From positions 186,001 through 250,000 of the forward strand of contig NZ_ONZF01000002.1 in assembly GCF_900302445.1 (NCBI RefSeq): a stretch of 64,000 bases of DNA, read 5' to 3'. Every line of letters starts with the position of its first letter. The first letter of the stretch is position 1. Source of the DNA: Palleronia abyssalis (GTDB taxonomy: Bacteria; Pseudomonadota; Alphaproteobacteria; Rhodobacterales; Rhodobacteraceae). Made by a program: the position numbers and the translations under genes. A model generated the notes under the pieces. It was not told the origin of the DNA, ran no database searches, and worked only from the letters and a program-made list of their open reading frames with translations. Positions 9,044 through 17,873 of the stretch are shown in pieces.

Positions 9044-9640
9044 TCAAATGAGCAACACCTGCGTGCCGTTCGAGGTCATCGAATACAGTTCGGCAATATG
9101 CTCATTATAAAGGCCGATGCAGCCGTTGGACGATCGACGCCCGATCTTGCGGGTGTCTTGCGTTCCGTGGATGCGATAATACTGCCAACTCAGATACAAT
9201 GCATGCGTTCCAAGCGGATTGTCCGGGCCGGGACCGATAAAGTCCGGCCATTCTGGGTTGCGCTGCTTCATCTCGGGTGTCGGCGCCCAGCTTGGCCCCT
9301 CGACCTTGCGAATCACTTCGGTCCGGCCCCGGCGCGTCAGGTCGTCGGTCTGAGGCACAGATGTCGGGTACAGCTTGTACACGCTCTCGTCCTCGCTCCA
9401 GTAATGGAGGGCGCGCGAAGAGATGTCGCAAAGAATCGCACCGCCCGTCAACGTGTCGAAATAGGGCTGCCAGTCCAGGGTTCGGAAGCTGGAGGCATTG
9501 CGCCTCGTGTTGTCCGAGACGGGGGCGCGAAATTCCGTGGACCCGTTCTGCTGCGCGATCGCCGGGGCGGCCAGAAATGAAGCCGCGCCCGCGGCCACAA
9601 AGGAACGCCGGCTCAGGCCGAACTTGTGTTTCGTCGTCAT
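9044..9640 (-). CDS. L,D-transpeptidase (YkuD domain), Tat-exported
   Basis: 198 aa. The N-terminus carries a twin-arginine signal (SRRSFVAAGAA, cleavage likely after AIA at residue 29). The YkuD catalytic motif is complete: HGT at 158-160 and RRSSNGCIGL with the nucleophile Cys174. Such enzymes form 3-3 peptidoglycan cross-links or attach proteins to peptidoglycan in the periplasm. The 149 bp downstream hold no clear terminator; a weak inverted repeat lies at 8993-9019. Confidence 0.93.
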   Translation of the reverse strand: MTTKHKFGLSRRSFVAAGAASFLAAPAIAQQNGSTEFRAPVSDNTRRNASSFRTLDWQPYFDTLTGGAILCDISSRALHYWSEDESVYKLYPTSVPQTDDLTRRGRTEVIRKVEGPSWAPTPEMKQRNPEWPDFIGPGPDNPLGTHALYLSWQYYRIHGTQDTRKIGRRSSNGCIGLYNEHIAELYSMTSNGTQVLLI

Positions 9641-9800
9641 TGTGATCTGCCTCTGGGAAATGCTCGTTTCCTACGGCCTTAAAGTATCGTGAACCGGGAC
9701 ACGCCGCAAATCACGCAGGCGTCAATCCGCTGACCCTAGATTGAACACGAGGGCGACAGAAGTTAGAGGCATTCGCTGATCCGACCCGGAGTGAACACCA

Positions 9801-10379
9801 ATGACGCCCATCCGCTTGATCGCCGCCGCGGCGCTTGTGATGACCGCAACGGCCTGCGCTGCGCCGCCTCCGCCGGTTCAGCTGGGGCCCGACGGGCGCC
9901 CGCTTCCACAGCTTTACCGCATCGACCCGATCGAACGCGATCGCGTCCAGATTCGGTTCCTGGATGGAATGAACGCCATCCGGCAGGCAGCCGGAGCCCC
10001 GCCCGTGGCACTGAATTCCGAGCTTACGGCGGCCGCAGCCACCCATTCCCGGGACATGAGCGTGCAGAACCGACCATGGCACTTCGGGTCTGATGGATCG
10101 TCGCCTGTGGATCGGGTGCGTCGCGTGGGCTATACAGGCCGCCTTCTGGGCGAGAACATTTCCGAGACCTACGAGACCGAGCTTGAGACGCTTGCCGCCT
10201 GGATGGAAACACCCGAGACACGGGACATCGTCACGGACCCCCGTGCGCGTGACCTCGGTTTCGATTGGTACCAGGAAGAGAACGGCAAGATCTGGTGGAC
10301 CATGGTCACCGGAACCCGAGACGCCGCCGCGATCCGAACGACAGAAGGCGTGGCCGTCGCGCCTCCCGCGGGGCGCTGA
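9801..10379 (+). CDS. CAP (SCP/PR1)-domain lipoprotein
   Basis: 192 aa. Signal peptide with a lipobox-like TAC at Cys19, then a CAP domain: ALNSELTAAAATHSRDM (the helix carrying the conserved His), RPWHFGSDGSSPVDRVRRVGY, and GENI. CAP proteins of bacteria are exported and mostly of unknown activity. It converges on the second L,D-transpeptidase-fold gene with a gap of only 4 bp. The 160 bp upstream (9641-9800), shared with the divergent L,D-transpeptidase, hold the promoters; I could not pick out convincing boxes. Confidence 0.85.
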   Translation: MTPIRLIAAAALVMTATACAAPPPPVQLGPDGRPLPQLYRIDPIERDRVQIRFLDGMNAIRQAAGAPPVALNSELTAAAATHSRDMSVQNRPWHFGSDGSSPVDRVRRVGYTGRLLGENISETYETELETLAAWMETPETRDIVTDPRARDLGFDWYQEENGKIWWTMVTGTRDAAAIRTTEGVAVAPPAGR

Positions 10380-10383
10380 CGCC

Positions 10384-11067
10384 CTACTGAGCCGCGGCCG
10401 GGGCGGGCGTGCCGTCGGGGCTGGGCTCGACAATCGCCCCGGGCGCCGGGACAGCGGGGGTTGCCTGCATCAAAACTGGGCCGGGCATTGGCACGGCGGG
10501 CGCCATCAGGGCCTGTTGTCTGGCCTGCAAGGCTTCTGCCTGTTCCCGGGTCATGTCGGCTTCGGCCGGGTAGATGCTGATCGGCGTCCCGTTCTTCACC
10601 ATGGCATATATCTTCTCGACCTCGCGGTCGGTCACCGCGATGCAGCCCCACGTCCAGTCGTCTGGGGCATCCTTGCGATAAGTCGGCCCGCGCCCGTGGA
10701 TGAAGATATCGCCCCCCGGCGGTTTGCCCAGCCGCTTGGCTTCGGCAATGTCGTCCGCGTTGGGATAGCTGACGCCGATCGACAGGTGAAAGCGGCTGTT
10801 GGGATTGCGCTTGTCGATCAGGTAATGCCCTTCGGGCGTGCGACCGTCGCCTTCGATCTTCTTGTCGCCAGTGGGTGCAAACCCAAGTCCGATGTCGTAA
10901 TCCTCAAGCACCTTCGTCCCGTTCAGAAGATACATCTTCCTTTCTTCCTTGAAGACCAATACCCGCGTGACCTCAGGCCCGTCATAGGTCAGAAATTTGC
11001 TTGTCGGGCCGCAAGCGCTCAGCCCCAGAAGGAAGACGACGATCAGGATCGCGCGCGATAGCGTCAT
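10384..11067 (-). CDS. L,D-transpeptidase family lipoprotein (YafK-like)
   Basis: 227 aa. Lipoprotein signal with lipobox LSAC at Cys19. The YkuD-type fold shows GDGRTPEGHYLID (about 73-85), the IFIHGRG motif and the WTWGCIAVTDREVEKIY catalytic block with Cys142. The C-terminal 60 residues are proline/alanine-rich low complexity. By family it is a periplasmic peptidoglycan-modifying enzyme; YafK-type members can be amidases rather than transpeptidases, so the reaction is open. Confidence 0.88.
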   Translation of the reverse strand: MTLSRAILIVVFLLGLSACGPTSKFLTYDGPEVTRVLVFKEERKMYLLNGTKVLEDYDIGLGFAPTGDKKIEGDGRTPEGHYLIDKRNPNSRFHLSIGVSYPNADDIAEAKRLGKPPGGDIFIHGRGPTYRKDAPDDWTWGCIAVTDREVEKIYAMVKNGTPISIYPAEADMTREQAEALQARQQALMAPAVPMPGPVLMQATPAVPAPGAIVEPSPDGTPAPAAAQ

Positions 11068-11174
11068 TGAAATGCTCTGCTTGCCTACGGGGTTTTCTTT
11101 CCCTGTATCGCCATTTCCATACCGTCGAAAGCCGCGCCACGCCCCTCACGTTCCTGCGAGGCGGTTTGTTGCCG

Positions 11175-12389
11175 TCAAGCCCGGTGGAACGCGGCCGCAA
11201 GCTCTACATGCGTGGACCAGCGAAACTGGTCGATCACCCGGATCCATTCCAGCGCATAGCCCCCCTCGATCAGGATCGCCGCATCCCGGGCAAAGCTTAT
11301 GGGGTTACAGGACACCGCGGCGATGTGCGGCACGCGCGACTGGGCCAGTTCGCGGCACTGCGCTTCGGCCCCCGCACGGGGCGGGTCAATGATGGCGGCA
11401 TCAAAGCGATCCAGCTCGGACGCTATCAGAGGATCGCGAAAAAGATCCCGCGTCTCTGCCGTCAGGGGACGATGGCCCTTCGCCTTTCGCCATGCAGTTT
11501 GCAGGGCTTCGGTCATCGCGGCGTCGCCTTCGACCGCGTGCAAGTCGCAGCGGCGGGACACGGGCAGGGCAAAAGTTCCGCACCCGGCGAACAGATCGAC
11601 GACGCGGCGAGCATCACCCAGCGCGCGGGACACGCACGCCAGAAGCGCAGCCTCGGCATGGGCCGTGGCTTGGACGAACGCACCGGGGGGCGGCGTCATG
11701 GGAACGCCGGCCAGCGACAGGTACGGCGCGCGGTCGGTCAGCACCGGCTCTCCGGCGACGGACAGGCGGGCGAACCCGGCTTTCCCCGCCAGCGCAACCA
11801 AGTCCGTCAGAATGCTGCGATCGGGCGAGGCGCACCCGGTGACTGCGACATCCAGGCCCGCGGGTCCGTCGATGACCTGGATCGAGAGGTCCGATTTCGC
11901 CTTGGCCAACCGGGCGGTCATTGTCTCAAGCGCCGGGAGGGCATCGAGGATGCGCGGCGTGACCACGCGACATTGGTCCACCGCGGTAACGTCGGTCGAG
12001 CGGCGAGTGTGAAAGCCGACGATGACATCCCCCTTGGTGCGCCGCCCGGTGAAGACGGCTCGGCGCCGGGATCTCGGAGAAGACGTTGCGATGCCCACCA
12101 CGGGTGCAGGGAGGTCGCGGGCTGCCATGGCTTGCTTCACGACGTCTATCTTCCACCGGCCGACGAACGGATCGGCCGCGTGCATCAGGGAACACCCGCC
12201 GCACCGATCGTAATGAGGACAATCCGGCGCCACGCGGGCGTCTGACCGCTCCACGATCACCGGCGCCTCCATGCGATCGCCCGTCACACCGCCTTCCACC
12301 ACTTCCCCCGGCAGGGCGCGTGGCACGAAGACGGGACCCGGCGCAATTCCGTCGCCCTTGTGTCCGAGGCGTTCGACCGTCAGGCGCAT
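11175..12389 (-). CDS. RumA/RlmD-type 23S rRNA (uracil-5-)-methyltransferase
   Basis: 404 aa. A TRAM-like start (MRLTVERLGHKGDGIA), a [4Fe-4S] cluster site CPHYDRCGGC (Cys57, 63, 66) with the fourth Cys in VDQCRVV (Cys140), a Rossmann SAM motif VVDLFAGCGTFALP, and the catalytic VSCNP motif near the C-terminus. It methylates uracil in RNA; which position cannot be told. The start at 12389 matches family N-termini and leaves 1 bp after the ABC transporter stop; an upstream in-frame ATG at 12410 would overlap that gene. Confidence 0.9.
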   Translation of the reverse strand: MRLTVERLGHKGDGIAPGPVFVPRALPGEVVEGGVTGDRMEAPVIVERSDARVAPDCPHYDRCGGCSLMHAADPFVGRWKIDVVKQAMAARDLPAPVVGIATSSPRSRRRAVFTGRRTKGDVIVGFHTRRSTDVTAVDQCRVVTPRILDALPALETMTARLAKAKSDLSIQVIDGPAGLDVAVTGCASPDRSILTDLVALAGKAGFARLSVAGEPVLTDRAPYLSLAGVPMTPPPGAFVQATAHAEAALLACVSRALGDARRVVDLFAGCGTFALPVSRRCDLHAVEGDAAMTEALQTAWRKAKGHRPLTAETRDLFRDPLIASELDRFDAAIIDPPRAGAEAQCRELAQSRVPHIAAVSCNPISFARDAAILIEGGYALEWIRVIDQFRWSTHVELAAAFHRA

Positions 12390-12390
12390 T

Positions 12391-14229
12391 CTATTCTGCG
12401 GCCTCGTCATAGCGCATGAACCCGCCCGACTGGCGCTTCCAATATCGGGCGTAAATGCCGTCCTTGCGCAGAAGATCGGGATGGGTGCCTTCCTCGACGA
12501 TGCGGCCCTCTTCCAGAACGATGATCCGGTCCATGTTCGCCAGGGTGGACAAGCGGTGCGCGATGGCCAGAACGGTCTTGCCCTCCATCACCCGGTCGAG
12601 CGCCTCCTGGATCGCCGCCTCGACCTCGGAATCCAGGGCCGAGGTCGCCTCGTCCAAGACGAGGATCGGCGCGTCCTTCAGAATGGCCCGCGCAAGGGCG
12701 ATGCGCTGACGCTGACCGCCCGACAGCTTCACGCCGCGCTCGCCCAGATGCGCGTCATACCCGCTTCGCCCCTTGTGATCCTTCATCTTCAGGATGAACT
12801 CGTGCGCTTCCGCCTGTTTCGCAGCCTCGATCATCTCGTCCTCGGTCGCGTCGGGGCGCCCGTACAGGATATTCTCGCGGGCCGAGCGATTGAACATCGC
12901 GGTCTCCTGCGTGACCATACCGATCCGCTGGCGCAGCGTCTCCTGCGCGACCTCGCGGACATCCTTGCCAGCCACGCTGATCCGCCCGCCCTCGGTGTCG
13001 TAGAGCCGTAGAAGAAGCGCGACCATCGTGGACTTGCCTGCACCGCTGGCGCCCACGACGCCCAGCTTTTCTCCTTCATGCAGGGTTACGCTGACATCGC
13101 GCAGACCACCCTCCTGGCGGCCGTAGGTGAATGTCACGTCCTCGAACTTCACCTCGGACCCGGCGGGCAAGGCATCCGCATAGGCGGGATCGGTCAGCTG
13201 GTGCGGCGGGGTCAGAGTGTTCATCCCATCCTCGACCTCGCCCACGTTGGAATACATCGCCATCAGGGTGAAACTGACCCAACCGGTCATCTGCGCGATC
13301 CGGATCGAGATCGCACCGGCCGCCGCGATGTCCCCCGGCGTCGCCGCGCCACGGGACCACAGCCACAGTGTGCCGCCGATCAGCAGGACCGGCAGGATCC
13401 CCGCCAGCGTCATCAGCGTGAAGCGGAACCCGGCGCTGAGGATCCCGAAATCGACGACCTTGGTGCGGAACGTCGCGATGGAATCCAGCGCGGCGCGATC
13501 TTCGTGATCGTCATGGGCGAACAGCTTGACTGTCTTGATGTTGGTGATCGTGTCGACAACCTGGCCCGACACCATCGCCCGGCTGGCCGCCCGCGCCTTC
13601 GACCGGGTGCGGATCCGCGGCATGAACCAGCGAATGGTTAGAAGATAGCCAGCCAGCCAGACGAACAGCCCGACCGCCATCCAGATATTGATGGTTCCGA
13701 CCAGCAGCGCGGCGCCCACCAGCGAGGCCAGCGCGAAGCAGACCACGTTGATGAACTCCGACGCGACATCGGTGATCGCGCGGGCCGTCTGCATCTGCTT
13801 TTGCGCGATGCGCCCGGCGAAATCGTTGTCGAAGAACGTCACTGCCTGGCCCAGCGTCCACCGGTGCAGGCGCATCAGCACCATCGGGTTCACATTCGGC
13901 GATACCATGATCGAGTTCGACGCCGACGACAGTCCGAACATGATCGGGCGGAAGATCAGAAAAAAGGCCAGCGTGCCGATCAACAGCGTCGCATTCTCGC
14001 GGAAATAGTCGGCAACCGACGCGGTGCCGGCAGCCGAGTCGACCACGCTGCCGAGAAGAAGCGCCGTGAACACCTCGGCCGTGCCGGCAATGGCCGAGAA
14101 CAGTCCGGCCAGCGCCATCCACCCCCACGCCCCCGACAGGGCCCAGACGAAGAACTTGCCCAGACTCCGCGGCGGGGGTCCATCCGCAGGACGGAAGGCG
14201 TCGATCAGGTTCGCGATGCGCCACATCAT
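12391..14229 (-). CDS. ABC exporter half-transporter (second subunit of pair)
   Basis: 612 aa. Type-I exporter: transmembrane domain with about six helices (about 30-330) then an ATPase domain with Walker A GASGAGKST, signature LSGGQRQRIALARAIL, Walker B ILVLDEATSALD and H-loop IAHRLST, all intact. Its ATG overlaps the stop of the preceding ABC gene (14226-14229), so the two are co-translated and probably form a heterodimer. Exported substrate unknown; lipids, peptides or drugs are all possible for this family. Confidence 0.92.
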   Translation of the reverse strand: MMWRIANLIDAFRPADGPPPRSLGKFFVWALSGAWGWMALAGLFSAIAGTAEVFTALLLGSVVDSAAGTASVADYFRENATLLIGTLAFFLIFRPIMFGLSSASNSIMVSPNVNPMVLMRLHRWTLGQAVTFFDNDFAGRIAQKQMQTARAITDVASEFINVVCFALASLVGAALLVGTINIWMAVGLFVWLAGYLLTIRWFMPRIRTRSKARAASRAMVSGQVVDTITNIKTVKLFAHDDHEDRAALDSIATFRTKVVDFGILSAGFRFTLMTLAGILPVLLIGGTLWLWSRGAATPGDIAAAGAISIRIAQMTGWVSFTLMAMYSNVGEVEDGMNTLTPPHQLTDPAYADALPAGSEVKFEDVTFTYGRQEGGLRDVSVTLHEGEKLGVVGASGAGKSTMVALLLRLYDTEGGRISVAGKDVREVAQETLRQRIGMVTQETAMFNRSARENILYGRPDATEDEMIEAAKQAEAHEFILKMKDHKGRSGYDAHLGERGVKLSGGQRQRIALARAILKDAPILVLDEATSALDSEVEAAIQEALDRVMEGKTVLAIAHRLSTLANMDRIIVLEEGRIVEEGTHPDLLRKDGIYARYWKRQSGGFMRYDEAAE

Positions 14230-16067
14230 TCAGCGGCCTCCAGTTCGAGAAATCCACCCGATTGCCGGGCCCAGAGGCGCGCGTAGAGGCCCCCGGCGGC
14301 AATCAGGTCGTCATGCGCGCCCTCTTCGACGATCCGGCCGTCGTCCAGAACGACAATCCGGTCCATCCGGGCGATGGTCGAAAGGCGGTGCGCGATGGCG
14401 ATGACGGTCTTGCCTTCCATCACCTTGTACAGAGTTTCCTGGATCGCCGACTCGACCTCGGAATCAAGGGCCGACGTCGCCTCGTCCAGGACGAGGATCG
14501 GCGCGTTCTTCAGGATCGCACGGGCCAGCGTGATGCGCTGGCGCTGCCCGCCGGAAAGTTTCACGCCACGCTCGCCCACATGCGCGTCATAGCCGGTCCG
14601 ACCTTCGCCGTCATGCAATCCGGGGATGAACTCATGCGCCTCGGCGCGGCGCGCGGCCTCGACCATCTGCTCTTCGGTCGCAGACGGGTCGCCATACAGG
14701 ATATTGTCCCGGACCGAGCGATGCAGCAGAGAGCTGTCCTGGCTGACCATCGCGATATGGCGGCGCAGGCTGTCCTGGGTGACGGTCGCGATGTCCTGCC
14801 CGTCGATCAGGATGCGCCCGCCTTCGGCGTCGTAGAAACGCAGAAGAAGCTTCACCAGCGTGGACTTCCCCGCGCCCGAGCGTCCGACAAGTCCGACCTT
14901 CTCGCCCGGTCGAACGGTCAGGTTCAGTGCATCAAGCCCGCCTCGCGCTTTGCCGTAGTGATGGCTGAGACCCTCGATCCGGATCTCGCCCTTTTCCAAG
15001 TTCAGGTCCCCCGCACCCGGCGTGTCACGCAGCGCAATGGGCTGGGCGATGGTCTGCATCCCTTCGGCTACCACGCCGAGGTTGCGGAAGAACGAGCTGA
15101 CAGCCCACATGATCCAGCCGGTCATCCCGCCAAGCCGTATGACCAACGCGGTCGCGGTCGCCACCACGCCGACGGTTGCCGACCCCGCATACCAAAGCGC
15201 AATGGCCCAACCAACGACACCAACGGTCAGCACCCCGTTCAGAATAGTCAGGGCGATGTCCATCAGGGTGTAGAGGCGCATCTCTTCCTGGAACTTGATG
15301 CGGGCATTTTCGATCGCCTCGCGCCCGTACTCCATTTCGCGGTCGTGATGTGCGAACAGCTTAACCGAATGAATATTGGTGTAGCTGTCGACGACCCGAC
15401 CGGTGACAAAGCTACGCGCGTCCGAAGCCGCTTGGCTGGCTGGTCCGATGCGCACGATCACCCACCGGATCAGAACGCCGTAGAGCACACCCCACACCAG
15501 AAGCGGCAGGACCAACCTGGGATCGGCGTCCGACAGCAGAAGCGCCGCGCCTACGATATAGGCGACGGCATAGGTCATCGCGTCGAAGACCTGGAACGCG
15601 GCCTCGCCGGCCGCGGGGGGGGTCTGCATGATCCGGTTGGCGATCCGCCCGGCAAAGTCCCCCTCGAACCACCCGACGGACTGGCGCATGACATGGCTGT
15701 GCGCGCGCCACCGGAACAACGTGCCGTAGTTGGGAATGATCGCGTTGTTCAACAGCAGGACGTTCAGCGCCTGGATCGCCGGACGGACCAGAAGGATGCC
15801 CAGCGCGACGACGACAAGTTCGACCCCGTAATCCGAAAGAACCGCCTCGGGGTTCCCATCGGACAGGATGTTCACAACCCGGCCCATATAAGCGATCAGC
15901 AGGATTTCGATCACCGCGACCACGACCGAGGTCGCACCGGCCAACGCGAACACCCGCTTGAACGGATGCGACCACGACAACAGGAACGGCCAGAGACGGT
16001 GCGGCGGGGTATCCGTCACCTCATGCCGGGCATAAGGATCCACAAGGTTTTCGAAGAACCGGAACAT
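14226..16067 (-). CDS. ABC exporter half-transporter (first subunit of pair)
   Basis: 613 aa. Transmembrane domain about residues 35-335, ATPase domain about 360-600 with Walker A GRSGAGKST (395-403), signature LSGGQRQRITLARAIL, Walker B ILVLDEATSALD and IAHRLST. Both ATP sites of the pair keep the catalytic glutamate, unlike heterodimers with one degenerate site. Starts the three-gene unit ABC-ABC-RNA methyltransferase, with ATGA coupling to its partner. Confidence 0.92.
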   Translation of the reverse strand: MFRFFENLVDPYARHEVTDTPPHRLWPFLLSWSHPFKRVFALAGATSVVVAVIEILLIAYMGRVVNILSDGNPEAVLSDYGVELVVVALGILLVRPAIQALNVLLLNNAIIPNYGTLFRWRAHSHVMRQSVGWFEGDFAGRIANRIMQTPPAAGEAAFQVFDAMTYAVAYIVGAALLLSDADPRLVLPLLVWGVLYGVLIRWVIVRIGPASQAASDARSFVTGRVVDSYTNIHSVKLFAHHDREMEYGREAIENARIKFQEEMRLYTLMDIALTILNGVLTVGVVGWAIALWYAGSATVGVVATATALVIRLGGMTGWIMWAVSSFFRNLGVVAEGMQTIAQPIALRDTPGAGDLNLEKGEIRIEGLSHHYGKARGGLDALNLTVRPGEKVGLVGRSGAGKSTLVKLLLRFYDAEGGRILIDGQDIATVTQDSLRRHIAMVSQDSSLLHRSVRDNILYGDPSATEEQMVEAARRAEAHEFIPGLHDGEGRTGYDAHVGERGVKLSGGQRQRITLARAILKNAPILVLDEATSALDSEVESAIQETLYKVMEGKTVIAIAHRLSTIARMDRIVVLDDGRIVEEGAHDDLIAAGGLYARLWARQSGGFLELEAAE

Positions 16068-16131
16068 CGTGGCCTTTCGGGCTAACCTCCCTCAGATAGG
16101 GACCGGCGACCGAAAGGAAAACCTTGCACGA

Positions 16132-17292
16132 TCACCCCTTGAGGAGCGTCTCTCGGTCCAGCGTGAAGCCCGAGTCGATCCACCGCCGCTGAAGCTCGTC
16201 CAGCTTGCGGCCGATGGCAGGCCCTTCAAGCTTCCCGGCCAGATCGGCGCCTCGCACGGGAAAGACGGCCCCTGCCCCGGTATCCAACCGCGCATTCAGA
16301 TCGGCAGGCAAAGGCGCCGAGAACACGGCGGCCCGTAGAAGGACGATATCCTGGCCTTGCTCGCGTCCGTATCGCCAGGCGGTTTCCTCAAGACCACCCT
16401 CCGAGCCGAGACCCTCGCGCAAGGTCTCCAGCCCTTTGAACTGCCTTTTGGACAGGCGCAGTCGATCGCTCACATCCTCGCCACCCAAAGCGGCAAGACG
16501 GCGGATCGGATCAGGCTCGGCACCGATCAGATCCTCAAGATGGACAAGGGGGGCAAGCGCAGCGGGATCGGCGCCAGGAAGGACGCGCATCAGGATCCCG
16601 CTTTGCTGCATGGCACCGATGGCGGGGGCGGGATCCCGCGCGCCCAGCAGCTTAAGCGTTTCCTGCCCGATGCGCTCGGCCGACAATCCTGCAAGCCCTT
16701 CGGCTCCTTCGGCGCAGGCGGCCAGCGCCTCAGCGTCGATGCCGGCATCGGGGTCGCCATACCAAGCGTGAAACCTGAAATACCGCAGGATGCGAAGGTA
16801 ATCCTCGCGGATGCGGGTGCCGGGATCGCCGACAAAACGCACGCGACGGGCGTGAAGGTCGGGCAGCCCGCCTAGCGGGTCGACAACGGTCCCATCGGCT
16901 TCGGCATAGAGGGCGTTCATCGTGAAATCCCGACGTGCCGCATCCTCGGCCACGTCGTCGGAGAAGGTGACCACCGCATGTCGCCCGTCAGTTTCGACAT
17001 CCTTGCGGAACGTCGTCACCTCCAAAGGATGTCCGTTCGCGACGACGGTGACAGTGCCGTGATCAACGCCAGTCGGAACCGGTTTGAACCCCACCGCGTC
17101 GGCCAAGCCCATGACCGTCTGCGGCAACGCGTCCGTCGCGATATCGATGTCGAGGACCGGTGCCCCCAACACCGCGTTCCTCACGCACCCGCCCACGAAC
17201 AGGGACCGGAACCCGGATGCCGCAATGGCACCCATCAGGGCCTGTGCCCCTTCGTGCCGACGCCAGTCGCCGTCGACCTTCAATCTTGCCAT
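16132..17292 (-). CDS. cca: CCA-adding tRNA nucleotidyltransferase
   Basis: 386 aa from the ATG at 17290-17292 (MARLKVDGDW). Class II nucleotidyltransferase head with GGCVRN (the variant alphaproteobacterial form), the catalytic DIDIAT aspartates, RRDFTMNALYAEADG, and the FRFHAWYGD template region. It adds or repairs the tRNA 3'-CCA end. No HD domain is seen. It overlaps the end of the Nudix gene by 13 bp. The 64 bp between it and the ABC gene downstream show no clear signal. Confidence 0.96.
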   Translation of the reverse strand: MARLKVDGDWRRHEGAQALMGAIAASGFRSLFVGGCVRNAVLGAPVLDIDIATDALPQTVMGLADAVGFKPVPTGVDHGTVTVVANGHPLEVTTFRKDVETDGRHAVVTFSDDVAEDAARRDFTMNALYAEADGTVVDPLGGLPDLHARRVRFVGDPGTRIREDYLRILRYFRFHAWYGDPDAGIDAEALAACAEGAEGLAGLSAERIGQETLKLLGARDPAPAIGAMQQSGILMRVLPGADPAALAPLVHLEDLIGAEPDPIRRLAALGGEDVSDRLRLSKRQFKGLETLREGLGSEGGLEETAWRYGREQGQDIVLLRAAVFSAPLPADLNARLDTGAGAVFPVRGADLAGKLEGPAIGRKLDELQRRWIDSGFTLDRETLLKG

Positions 17293-17873
17293 GTCATTCG
17301 CTCGGCCAGGCCCCGCAAAATTCGCGCTGTCGCCCCCCAAATGTAGTACGGCCCGAACGGAACGGCATAGTAATGTCGCCTCTGCCCGCGCCAAACCCGC
17401 GATTGCACAGTGAAATTACCGGGGTCCGCGACGAAGGACAGTGGGACCTCGAAAATTTCGGACACCTCGCCGATCTCGGGGCGCAATGGGGGATCGCCTG
17501 AGACCAGCGCCAGAACCGGGGTGATCGTGAACCCCGTCACCGTTTCATGGGTGGGAAGGTGACCCAGAACCTCGACCGCATCCGTCGGCAAGGCAGTTTC
17601 CTCCCAAGCCTCGCGCAGGGCCGCGGCGGTGGCGTCGGCGTCCGTGGGATCGATCTTGCCGCCCGGGAACGCAATCTGACCGGGATGCTGGCTTAGATGC
17701 GAGGCCCGCTTGGTCAGGATCATCCGCCCGTCGTGCCGAACGGGAACAAGAACCCCGGCGCCCCGAAGCGACCGCTGCGACGGGGGCACGGCGCTGCGGT
17801 TCAGATCGAAATCGGACGACGGCCCGGTCGGTCGAGACAGGGCCGTCGTCAATCTTTCGCGAAGCTCACTCAC
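17280..17873 (-). CDS. Nudix hydrolase, coenzyme A diphosphatase type
   Basis: 197 aa from a GTG at 17871-17873, overlapping the hslO stop by 8 bp and preceded by a GGCGAGG Shine-Dalgarno. It contains the CoA-pyrophosphatase signature LTKRASHLSQHPGQIAFPGG directly before the Nudix box (GGKIDP...ALREAWEETAL), as in NudL-type enzymes. It presumably cleaves CoA or its derivatives. An ATG at 17970-17972 in the same frame would lie within hslO and is unlikely. Confidence 0.88.
   Translation of the reverse strand: MSELRERLTTALSRPTGPSSDFDLNRSAVPPSQRSLRGAGVLVPVRHDGRMILTKRASHLSQHPGQIAFPGGKIDPTDADATAAALREAWEETALPTDAVEVLGHLPTHETVTGFTITPVLALVSGDPPLRPEIGEVSEIFEVPLSFVADPGNFTVQSRVWRGQRRHYYAVPFGPYYIWGATARILRGLAERMTWQD

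Noticed and set aside
14262-16085. Long plus-strand open frame over the ABC exporter gene
   Set aside because: Antisense to a gene with intact Walker and signature motifs; no family pattern of its own.
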